Assembly (NCBI GenBank): GCA_003602415.1
Contig: QQSK01000002.1
Coordinates: forward strand, 66,795-130,794
DNA: 64,000 nt
Direction: 5' to 3'
DNA from: Candidatus Poseidoniales archaeon
GTDB taxonomy: Archaea; Thermoplasmatota; Poseidoniia; Poseidoniales; Poseidoniaceae
Shown: positions 54,652-62,713 of the stretch, one piece after another
Position numbering within the stretch: the first letter of the stretch is position 1
How the letters are laid out: each line of letters starts with the position of its first letter
Translations under genes and position numbers: made by a program
The notes under the pieces: generated by a model
What the model was told of the DNA's origin: nothing
Databases searched by the model: none
The model's input: only the letters and a program-made list of their open reading frames with translations

Positions 54652-57269
54652 CTTTCACCCTCCAGCATTCTTAGCAATTCATACAACTTATCGTGAGCTT
54701 GTCTAGGACTCATCACATCAGGATCTATCTTGGATAACTCATTCATCAGTGATTCTGCAAGAGGGTCTTTTTCTATTCTGACTTGAGGTTGTCCAACAAA
54801 TCCCATCAGAGAGGATTGCCCTGCACCTCTAGCAACGGGTGCGCCTTTTTCTCCTGCTTTAGCACCATGTGCCTGTCTCTCCAGGAATCCTAAGAGGTCA
54901 CCAGAACGTTCCACTACATGGCGAGGAAGTCCGGCAAGAGCCGCTACTTGGACACCATATGAATCATCACATGGCCCATCTGCAACAGTATGTAAGAACT
55001 TCAATTCCCCATCTAATTCGGCAACCTGAACGTGCACATTGACCAAACCTTCCGCTTCACCTTCCAATCCAATCAGTTGGTGGTAATGGGTAGCAAAAAG
55101 AGTCCTAGAACCTATGCGCTTGCAAATATCTTCAGTCACAGACCAAGCGATAGATAATCCATCAAATGTTGATGTTCCTCGTCCAATCTCATCAAGAAGG
55201 ACGAGCGATTTGTTTGTAGCCCTCTTTAGGATATGAGCAACTTCCATCATTTCCATCATGAATGTTGAACGCCCCCTTCGTATATCATCAGAAGCACCAA
55301 CTCTAGTGAAAATACGGTCTACAAGACCTACTTGGGCACTACTTGCGGGCACAAAGGAGCCTGCCTGAGCTAGAACTGATAGTAAAGCAGCACAACGTAA
55401 GTGTGTCGATTTACCACCCATATTAGGACCAGTAATCAGCAGGAACTTGCGCTTGCGGTCTAAACGGATGTCATTTGGAACAAAACCTGGTTGAGTTTCT
55501 AGTACGGGATGTCTCAAACCTTTAGCGATCAACTTTTCATCATCGGTAATCTTAGGCCTTGACCAAGAACGATTTCGTGCCACATGTGCAAAGCATTGTA
55601 GTACATCGATTTGTGCTACATTTGAACTGATTAATCCCAGTGTTCTAGATTTTTCTCGACATCTATCTCTCAAATCTCGGAACATATCATATTCCATAGA
55701 ATTGGCTTTCGAGTCTGCAGTCAACAATTTATCTTCCCATTCGATAATCTCATCTGTAACATATCGATTACCATTAGTCATCTGTTGTTTTCTTCGCCAA
55801 TCTTCAGGCACCTTAGCAAGATGTGTTTTTGTAACTTCAATAAACCAACCAATCTGCCGATTATGTCTGACCTTCAAAGAGGGAATTTCCAGTCTTATTC
55901 TTTCTTTGGCCTCGAAATCTTTGAACCATTTGTGGCCGACTGCTGCTGCATTCCTCAATTCATCTAGTTTAGAATCAATACCTTCTCTGATTAAACCACC
56001 ATCTCTTAGAGAGAGAGGTAATTCATCATTTAAATTAGCCTGGATATCTATTTTCATCATCTCTAATACATCTAAATCCTGACATAATTCAATCAATAGT
56101 TCATCTTCGACTTCCAAACATAGGGATTTGAGACGAGGCATTCTTTCAAGAGCCAATCCGATGGCTAGCAAATCCCTAGCCCCTGAACGATTGTATGACA
56201 ACTGAGTTGCCAATCTTTCCATATCTCTGAGTCCTTTGAGATTAGTTCTCAAATCATCCAATCTTCTAGACGACCTTGCCATAGCAGCAACAGCATCTTG
56301 CCTAAATTCGATTTTTTCCTTGTCTGCTAATGGCCTAAGCAACCATTGTTTCAATGTCCTTCTACCCATCGAAGTTCTGCATTTGTCAATAGCCCCTAAT
56401 AGAGAACCTTCTTTCTCACCAGAGAGAGTGTGAGTCAATTCCAAATTTCTCAACGTGGTTTGATCAAGCACCATATTTCCATCCGGACGCATTATCTCGA
56501 CATCTCTTACATCAACAGAATCGACTACATGCATAGCAGCAATATAGTCAGCAGCAAGACCAGCAGCATCCATTGCAAGTGGTGAATCGCCAAGGTCTAT
56601 GTGACCCAAATCTGCGACTTCAAGCACTTTCTTCAATGCAGATTCTCCCTTTTTACGAGAAGATGAATGCTGAGATAATGTAACTCCATCCAATTGTGAA
56701 ATTATCTGGCGGAATTCCTCCCTCTCTGCATCTCTGGGAGAAAATATGACTTCTCTCGGATTACTCCTCAACAAATCGTCAAGTAATCTCGTCCACATCT
56801 CATCTCCATGATGCTCAACCGTCCAGACATGACCTGTCGAAGCGTCGAGAATAGCTAACCCCAAGCCATCTGTTTTGATTGAAATTGCAGCTAGACCTGC
56901 AACTTCATCAGTACCTATCAAACTCTCTTCATACAATGACCCTGGAGTATAAACTCTCGTCACTACACGTTCGAGTAGCTTTGCACCCGGTCGCAGTTCC
57001 TCTTCTTGTTCTGCCACACATACTTTGTATCCCGATTGCAACATTTGACGAAGGTTCTCTTCTAGAGCATGCCAAGGAAAACCTGCCATAGGAATTGGTT
57101 CTGATGCTTTTTTATCGCGACTGGTCAGAGAAAGGCCCAGCACTTCAGATGCTACTACTGCATCATCATGGAACTGTTCATAGAAATCTCCCATGCGGAA
57201 GAAGAGAACAGAATCTGGATGTTCTGCCTTGATGTCCATATATTGGTCCATCATTCCTCTTTTCGCCAT
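54648..57269 (-). CDS. mutS: DNA mismatch recognition protein MutS
   Basis: 873 residues. The mismatch-binding F29-Y-E31 in MGDFYEQF, the connector and lever domains, and the ATPase domain with Walker A G614-P-N-M-G-G-K-S621, the S-T-F-M-M-E-M segment, Walker B L-L-D-E-I-G-R-G-T-S-T and the F-A-T-H-Y-H switch are all present. This is the MutS1 type, with full-length domain I, that recognises mismatches. The C-terminal tail ends with the short MutS helix-turn-helix. Start ATG 57269. It is transcribed with mutL through a four-base overlap. Confidence 0.97.
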   Translation of the reverse strand: MAKRGMMDQYMDIKAEHPDSVLFFRMGDFYEQFHDDAVVASEVLGLSLTSRDKKASEPIPMAGFPWHALEENLRQMLQSGYKVCVAEQEEELRPGAKLLERVVTRVYTPGSLYEESLIGTDEVAGLAAISIKTDGLGLAILDASTGHVWTVEHHGDEMWTRLLDDLLRSNPREVIFSPRDAEREEFRQIISQLDGVTLSQHSSSRKKGESALKKVLEVADLGHIDLGDSPLAMDAAGLAADYIAAMHVVDSVDVRDVEIMRPDGNMVLDQTTLRNLELTHTLSGEKEGSLLGAIDKCRTSMGRRTLKQWLLRPLADKEKIEFRQDAVAAMARSSRRLDDLRTNLKGLRDMERLATQLSYNRSGARDLLAIGLALERMPRLKSLCLEVEDELLIELCQDLDVLEMMKIDIQANLNDELPLSLRDGGLIREGIDSKLDELRNAAAVGHKWFKDFEAKERIRLEIPSLKVRHNRQIGWFIEVTKTHLAKVPEDWRRKQQMTNGNRYVTDEIIEWEDKLLTADSKANSMEYDMFRDLRDRCREKSRTLGLISSNVAQIDVLQCFAHVARNRSWSRPKITDDEKLIAKGLRHPVLETQPGFVPNDIRLDRKRKFLLITGPNMGGKSTHLRCAALLSVLAQAGSFVPASSAQVGLVDRIFTRVGASDDIRRGRSTFMMEMMEVAHILKRATNKSLVLLDEIGRGTSTFDGLSIAWSVTEDICKRIGSRTLFATHYHQLIGLEGEAEGLVNVHVQVAELDGELKFLHTVADGPCDDSYGVQVAALAGLPRHVVERSGDLLGFLERQAHGAKAGEKGAPVARGAGQSSLMGFVGQPQVRIEKDPLAESLMNELSKIDPDVMSPRQAHDKLYELLRMLEGER

Positions 57270-57371
57270 CGGGACACATCCATTGCTTGCGCTAGGGTGT
57301 TACCACTTAGTAGGGGGTTCGTAAATGATGCCCTCGAAAAAAGGATTTGCATAAGATATTGCAAGTGAAAA

Positions 57372-58517
57372 TTAGAACACTTCACCCTTACGAATAGCAT
57401 CGAAGATATTCCAAGACATTATGCCAATAATCAATAACGAAACTAGGATAAATCCGAGATCCAAAATGCCTCGCATACTTAGGAATGAACTCCTAGCATT
57501 ACTATCTATAGAAAGAGATTCGGATTTGTCTTCAGAATTTGCACCATGAATTGAAATCATTCCATCCTCATCACAATTGACATATGTTGGAATGATGTTC
57601 ATAGGTTCAGGTAACTTTTCGATGCTCATATCACCATCTGAGATAATTGCAACTGTTTTTGAACCGATACCGCCAAAGAGCCAAACATCTCCATTGTTAT
57701 CTCCTGCTGCTGCATAACTATTGATTCCGAAGGATGATATTTCATCACCAATTATGGAAATTGTGTCGCTGGTACCCGTTGCTATGAAACCTTCATCGGT
57801 CTCAAAAATACCGTGTATAGTGCCTTCATTGCCCATGTAGATTATTTCTACATCTGGAGCAGAAACGCCATCCCAAGTCACAGAAATGACCAATTCAAAC
57901 ATAGGAGGAGATGCTGGATTGGTGCCAAGCCAGTTGACCGGTGCTTGCCAAGAACCTCCCACTAACCAACCTTCATCATTTGGAACGATGACATCGAGGT
58001 ACATCTTTGCCTCAAGTTCGGTAACTGCTGGATCTTTATCTTCAGAATTTATCCAAATCGCTGCTAAAGAATCGCTGGTGCCATCTTGTACTACCATAAG
58101 CAAAGCCTGACCATTTCCAGATACCTGGCTAGCTGTTAGATTCTCACCAATGTCATACAAGCACCATGATTCTTCACAGAAATCATTTCCTTCTTCAACA
58201 AAGGAAATACTTCCTTCATCACCCATGCAAGCAAATGTGATTTTTCCGTGCTGTGTCAGACATGTGGCGTATTGGGCGTTTTGATCTAAATCATTTACAG
58301 CCAATCTCACACCGTCTCCATTTTCATACAGTATGGCATCCCCTGCAGAATCGATTACAATCCCGTCTACTTCTAGAGTGCTTCCTTCATGAACGCCAGA
58401 TAATTCGCTAGACCAATCGATTAACACAGCGCCTATAATCACAATTACAGAGAATATAGCAAATGACAACCACTGATGTTCAGATTCCTCTTCAAGGAGC
58501 CTACTCCAACCTGACAT
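57372..58517 (-). CDS. Bitopic membrane protein with extracytoplasmic beta-propeller-like domain
   Basis: 381 residues from ATG 58517 (TTG 58529 is an alternative). Hydrophobic helices lie near the N-terminus (about 18-38) and the C-terminus (about 345-368); the 300 residues between are extracytoplasmic. They consist of repeated short strands with acidic turns such as GWLVGGSWQAP, GFIATGTSDTISI and GDVWLFGGIGSKT, suggesting five to six blades of a propeller. Three or four cysteines may pair (CLTQHGKITFAC, CEESWC). Not otherwise recognised. It is divergent from L10e. Confidence 0.65.
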   Translation of the reverse strand: MSGWSRLLEEESEHQWLSFAIFSVIVIIGAVLIDWSSELSGVHEGSTLEVDGIVIDSAGDAILYENGDGVRLAVNDLDQNAQYATCLTQHGKITFACMGDEGSISFVEEGNDFCEESWCLYDIGENLTASQVSGNGQALLMVVQDGTSDSLAAIWINSEDKDPAVTELEAKMYLDVIVPNDEGWLVGGSWQAPVNWLGTNPASPPMFELVISVTWDGVSAPDVEIIYMGNEGTIHGIFETDEGFIATGTSDTISIIGDEISSFGINSYAAAGDNNGDVWLFGGIGSKTVAIISDGDMSIEKLPEPMNIIPTYVNCDEDGMISIHGANSEDKSESLSIDSNARSSFLSMRGILDLGFILVSLLIIGIMSWNIFDAIRKGEVF

Positions 58518-58632
58518 TGAACAGGCCAAGAGGGCTTAAACCATGACCTTTCCCCTACGGGGAGTTCTAGAAAAGCCATCGGTATGGTCAAATAGGAATG
58601 GTCGGTCGCAAACTCGCCCGGAGGTATCAAGC

Positions 58633-59172
58633 ATGGCACGTAAGCCCGCAAAGATGTACCGCAGACTCAAAGGTCCTGCATATACCCGACGCAAGTATAT
58701 CGGTGGTGTTCCAAACAACCGTATTCTTAATTTCTACGCCGGTAATCGCCGTGCTGCGGAAACAGGAGAATTCCTAATGGAACTAAATCTCATCGCTGAT
58801 GAATCTTGTCAGATCAGACACACAGCTCTAGAAGCAGCCCGTGTTATTTCCAACGCTACCATCAGGAAATCTGCTGGTGCAATGAATTACGCTCTACGTA
58901 TTCACACCTACCCACATCACGTTCTACGTGAGAACAAGCAGGCTACAGGTGCTGGTGCAGACCGTGTTTCTCAAGGTATGCGCTGTGCATTCGGAAAGAA
59001 TGTAGGTACTGCTGCTAGAGTAAAGCGCGGACAACGTGTCATCTCCTTACAATTCACTCCTGAACACTATCTGGTTGCAAAGGATGCACTTCGTAAGGCT
59101 AGCATGAAGTTCCCAACCCCTTGTACCACCAAGCTAATTCGTGGACACGAGCACGTTAAGGGACTTGTTTGA
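58633..59172 (+). CDS. rpl10e: Large ribosomal subunit protein L10e (uL16, QM family)
   Basis: 179 residues from ATG 58633, which has GGAGGT eight bases upstream and gives the family start MARKPAKMYRRLKGPAYTR. The frame extends 30 codons further upstream without support. Family landmarks include I-P/G-G-V-P-N, N-K-Q-A-T-G-A-G-A-D-R-V-S-Q-G-M-R and A-F-G-K. uL16 sits at the A- and P-site tRNA groove of the 50S subunit and is essential. It is followed by two palindromes and the RLI1 gene, fitting a shared translation-related locus. Confidence 0.97.
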   Translation: MARKPAKMYRRLKGPAYTRRKYIGGVPNNRILNFYAGNRRAAETGEFLMELNLIADESCQIRHTALEAARVISNATIRKSAGAMNYALRIHTYPHHVLRENKQATGAGADRVSQGMRCAFGKNVGTAARVKRGQRVISLQFTPEHYLVAKDALRKASMKFPTPCTTKLIRGHEHVKGLV

Positions 59173-59177
59173 TACTC

Positions 59178-59194
59178 TCTTGCCATTGGCAAGA
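59178..59194. repeat. Palindrome 1 between L10e and RLI1
   Basis: TCTTGCC (59178-59184), ATT, GGCAAGA (59188-59194): perfect 7-bp arms beginning six bases after the L10e stop. It shares its TTGCCA/TGGCAA core with palindrome 2. It could be an operator or a 3'-end hairpin; the flank is not T-rich. Confidence 0.5.
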
Positions 59195-59219
59195 TGAATG
59201 TTCTAAGTTTCATTGCTAA

Positions 59220-59237
59220 ATGGCAAACTATTGCCAT
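59220..59237. repeat. Palindrome 2 between L10e and RLI1
   Basis: ATGGCAA (59220-59226), ACTA, TTGCCAT (59231-59237): perfect 7-bp arms ending 55 bp before the RLI1 ATG. Its hexamers are those of palindrome 1 in reverse order, so the two could pair with each other in alternative RNA folds. Confidence 0.5.
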
Positions 59238-59292
59238 AACTACCGGCTGATTCATGAACATTGGACTAAACGACATAACAAGAGGGGATTGA

Positions 59293-61071
59293 ATGCGTGT
59301 TGCAGTTCTGAAGGAAGACAATTGTCAACCCAAGAAATGTATGGACGAATGTATGACCTTCTGTCCTCCTGTTCGTAATGGGCAGGAATGCGTAGTCATG
59401 GACGAGTCAACTGGCAAACCGCACATTTCTGAATCATTGTGTATTGGATGTGGAATATGCGTAAATAAGTGCCCTCATGATGCACTAATTATTACTCAAT
59501 TACCTTCTGAACTCGAAAGCGATATGATTCACAGATATTCATTAAACGGATTTAGATTGTTTAGACTTCCAACCCCTTCTAAGGAATCGGTTGTCGGAAT
59601 CTTAGGTCCTAACGGAATGGGTAAGTCAACAGCATTCAACATCCTGAGTGGGTCAATAATTCCCAACGTAGGAGATTTTGAGGCTGATGAAGTCTGGTGG
59701 GAGGATGTAATATCCAGTCTTCCTAGAGGAGAATTACGAGATTTCTTGATCGATGTTAGTGAATCTGATATTACCGTAGCACTCAAACCACAATACGTAG
59801 ACCACATTCCTAAAGCGGTCAAAGGTAAAGTTGGAGAATTGCTTTCATCGGTTGATGAAAAAGAAATTTTTGATGAAATGGTCGAAAAATTGGCGATTAG
59901 CCATCTATTGGAAAGAAACCTCGACCAATTGTCTGGTGGAGAATTACAGCGTGTTGCAATATGTGCTACACTAATGAAAGAAGCTGATGTCTATTTCTTC
60001 GACGAACCATCATCTTACCTGGACATACATGAAAGAATGAGAATAGTAAAAATCATTCAAGAACTTGCTGAAACTTCAAGAGTTATTGTTATTGAACACG
60101 ACTTAGCAGTACTAGACGTGTTAGCAGACCTTATTCACATCGTATATGGAAGAAAAGGTGCATTTGGAATATTTACTCCTGCAAGGTCTACTCGTCAAGC
60201 GATAAATGCATACTTAGACGGATTTTTAGTCGAGCAAAACGTTAGGATTAGAGATAAGCCTATCAAATTCCAAACCCATACAGACAGGTCGAATGAATTG
60301 GGAAGTACTGTTCTTGAATGGGGAGGACTAGAGAAAGAACTTGGCACCTTCAAACTCAAGACTGGAGAAGGAAAGGTGCACCAATCAGAAGTTGTTGGCG
60401 TGGTTGGACCTAATGGAACTGGAAAGTCAACAATGGTCAAGATTCTATCTGGAGAACATGAATATGATGCAGGGTGGGTTACTGCTGACGCAACAATTTC
60501 ATACAAACCACAGCATATTGATACAGACTTGGATTGTACTGTTCAAACTTGGTTAGATGCTGAAGTCGGCCCTAAGTGGAGAAGTGGAGAATACAATGTG
60601 AATGTGATTCGAGCCTTGGGCGTTGAAGAGTTGCTAGCAAAACAAGTTGACAATTTGTCTGGAGGAGAAGCACAAGCGGTGGCCATCGCTATCTGTTTAG
60701 GGAAAGAGGCAGACCTATACCTTCTGGATGAGCCTAGTGCCCACTTGGATGCGAATGCAAGAATGGAGGCTGCGAAGGCTATTCGGAGAACTATGGAAGC
60801 GAATGAGAAGTCAGCATTTGTTATCGACCATGACGTATATTTCATCGATATTGTTTCTGACTCGTTACTTGTTTTCGAAGGAGAAGGAGGAAAGCATGGA
60901 ATGGCTGAAGGGCCATTCCGTCTAAGGGAAGGAATGAATCGATTCTTGGGAGGAGTCGATGTAACATTCAGAAGAGATCACGATTCTAAGCGCCCAAGAA
61001 TTAACAAAGCCGCTAGTCGTAAAGATAGGGAGCAACGTGCAAAGGGCGATTATTACTCGTTTGATTCATGA
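59293..61071 (+). CDS. rli1: Ribosome recycling factor ABCE1/RLI1
   Basis: 592 residues. Two 4Fe-4S clusters at the N-terminus (C11, C16, C20, C24 region and C-I-G-C-G-I-C-V-N-K-C-P) precede two ABC ATPase domains: Walker A G105-P-N-G-M-G-K-S-T and G372-P-N-G-T-G-K-S-T, each with L-S-G-G-E (NQLSGGELQR-like and NLSGGEAQAV). It splits ribosomes after termination with aRF1/Pelota. Essential in archaea and eukaryotes. Ten bases separate it from the first nuclease gene, so they may share a transcript. Confidence 0.96.
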   Translation: MRVAVLKEDNCQPKKCMDECMTFCPPVRNGQECVVMDESTGKPHISESLCIGCGICVNKCPHDALIITQLPSELESDMIHRYSLNGFRLFRLPTPSKESVVGILGPNGMGKSTAFNILSGSIIPNVGDFEADEVWWEDVISSLPRGELRDFLIDVSESDITVALKPQYVDHIPKAVKGKVGELLSSVDEKEIFDEMVEKLAISHLLERNLDQLSGGELQRVAICATLMKEADVYFFDEPSSYLDIHERMRIVKIIQELAETSRVIVIEHDLAVLDVLADLIHIVYGRKGAFGIFTPARSTRQAINAYLDGFLVEQNVRIRDKPIKFQTHTDRSNELGSTVLEWGGLEKELGTFKLKTGEGKVHQSEVVGVVGPNGTGKSTMVKILSGEHEYDAGWVTADATISYKPQHIDTDLDCTVQTWLDAEVGPKWRSGEYNVNVIRALGVEELLAKQVDNLSGGEAQAVAIAICLGKEADLYLLDEPSAHLDANARMEAAKAIRRTMEANEKSAFVIDHDVYFIDIVSDSLLVFEGEGGKHGMAEGPFRLREGMNRFLGGVDVTFRRDHDSKRPRINKAASRKDREQRAKGDYYSFDS

Positions 61072-61080
61072 GGTGAATCA

Positions 61081-62685
61081 ATGCCTGCACAAATCCCTCC
61101 CGAAGCTCAATCCATTGGAAGAGCAAGAGGAAGATTGTCTGCATCCTCATTGACTACTTTTCTTAGATGTGAAAAACAATGGTTCCTGAATTACAGAATT
61201 GGATTAAGAGGACCTCTATCTCCTCATCAAGTGATGGGTATTGAGGTAGAAGATGCATTCTGTTCGATTCTTATGCACAGGGCGCCTGCAGTAAATTCCT
61301 TTGAAGAATTAGAATCATGGCTCCATAGTTTGATTAAAGAACATGCTGAAAAAGCATTACTAAGCGGCAAAGAGACATTTGAAAACTCATTATGGCATGA
61401 AGGTGATTTCGATGAATATTTCAATACTGAAAATGTTTCACAGATGCTCGAAAATGGAATTGCGTTGCAACTGGAAGAAGTGAAAAATTGCTTTAACGCA
61501 AAAGGAGGAATTCATGAATTTACAATTCCGGCCCCATGCTGGGATTCTCCACCACACTTTACTCAACCTGAGAAAGCAAACAGTATGATTTCGTGGAAAG
61601 ATGAGCCTCATCAATTTAGTCAAGAGATTACTTGGCAAGATGCTTGGGAGATTGCAAGACCTTGGGTTAAGGATCCTAGAAATCCGGAACCACAACGAAT
61701 GTATCACCCAAAGCGATGGGCTGCAGGTGAATGTGACCTTGTATTGAGATGGGACGGCAAAACAAGAATCGTTGACATAAAGATGGGCGACGGAGATGGG
61801 AAATTCGCATCTAGCCTTGATGCTCAATTGAATTTCTATGCATGGTTATGGAACGAAACTCACGAGGAAAAGTGCTACGGTTTAGAGGGATGGTACTTGA
61901 CCAATGGCTTGAGGAAAATTGTTGAAGTCAATCCTCAAGAAACTGAAGAATATCGAGATGTATATGATAGAATGAAATCTTGGAATTGTGATTCAACATT
62001 ACCTCTGGAATCTCCATGTGATGGTGAGGCAGGCGGGTGCCATTGGTGTCCTTTAGTAGAGATACCTTACGAAATTCCACAAATTACTATGCCTTGTGAA
62101 CCGCTTTCAGCAATTCCTTCAAGAGTAAATGTCAAAGGACGCTTACAAGGTGCTTGGGGTCCACTTCCTAATCACTATGGAGAGATGGTTCTAGGTGCAA
62201 TGATTCAGGCAGGAGACAAGATGGTGACTCTGGAAGAAAGTCAACCCGGAGCTTTTCCATCAATGCATGATTCGCCTCAAGATGAGGTAATTATCACCGG
62301 TGCATTACCTGGTGTTTGGAGAAGGCAGGCACGACTATACTTAGATGAAAATAGTGCTATTTTGGCAGATTCTGATGCCACATTAACACGTATGGGCATG
62401 TTGAGAACCAAAGCGAATGTAGAGGGTACAGTACTGTCCTGTTCCAAGAGAGACGGTAAAAGGTCTGATGGCCGGCCTTGGTCGATGATGTCTTTCCACC
62501 TATGGGATGGTGAAAGGGTTGCTGAAGTGGTTGCTTTTGGTTCAGCAATCAATGGAACAATCCTGTCAATAAGACCTGGGATGAATGTAAAATTGACTTC
62601 TGCTGAACTCGGTTGGAGAGAAGGATTGGTTCAATTACGAATAGATTCTAGAACTACAAGAATCGAAATCAAATCGAAGGCTTGA
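61081..62685 (+). CDS. PD-(D/E)XK nuclease with Fe-S cluster signature and C-terminal OB-like domain
   Basis: 534 residues with AGGTGA four bases upstream. The nuclease core shows D219-L-V-L and V-D232-I-K234, the PD-(D/E)XK metal site, followed by Q-L-N-F-Y-A near 245. A single N-terminal C30 and C-terminal C313, C320, C323 match the one-plus-three cysteine pattern of Cas4, AddB and Dna2, where they bind a 4Fe-4S cluster. The last 180 residues look OB-like (VNVKGRLQGAWGPL, then WSMMSFHLWDGERVAEVVAFG). There is no helicase domain and no CRISPR locus. Probably a DNA end-processing nuclease in repair. Confidence 0.82.
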   Translation: MPAQIPPEAQSIGRARGRLSASSLTTFLRCEKQWFLNYRIGLRGPLSPHQVMGIEVEDAFCSILMHRAPAVNSFEELESWLHSLIKEHAEKALLSGKETFENSLWHEGDFDEYFNTENVSQMLENGIALQLEEVKNCFNAKGGIHEFTIPAPCWDSPPHFTQPEKANSMISWKDEPHQFSQEITWQDAWEIARPWVKDPRNPEPQRMYHPKRWAAGECDLVLRWDGKTRIVDIKMGDGDGKFASSLDAQLNFYAWLWNETHEEKCYGLEGWYLTNGLRKIVEVNPQETEEYRDVYDRMKSWNCDSTLPLESPCDGEAGGCHWCPLVEIPYEIPQITMPCEPLSAIPSRVNVKGRLQGAWGPLPNHYGEMVLGAMIQAGDKMVTLEESQPGAFPSMHDSPQDEVIITGALPGVWRRQARLYLDENSAILADSDATLTRMGMLRTKANVEGTVLSCSKRDGKRSDGRPWSMMSFHLWDGERVAEVVAFGSAINGTILSIRPGMNVKLTSAELGWREGLVQLRIDSRTTRIEIKSKA

Positions 62686-62713
62686 ATAAAGTCGAGCACG
62701 GGCTTGATTTGTC

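Noticed and set aside
58540-58570. CCCC-TAC-GGGG hairpin before L10e as a riboswitch or attenuator
   Set aside because: Four-base-pair stem only, in a short divergent promoter region; too weak to support.
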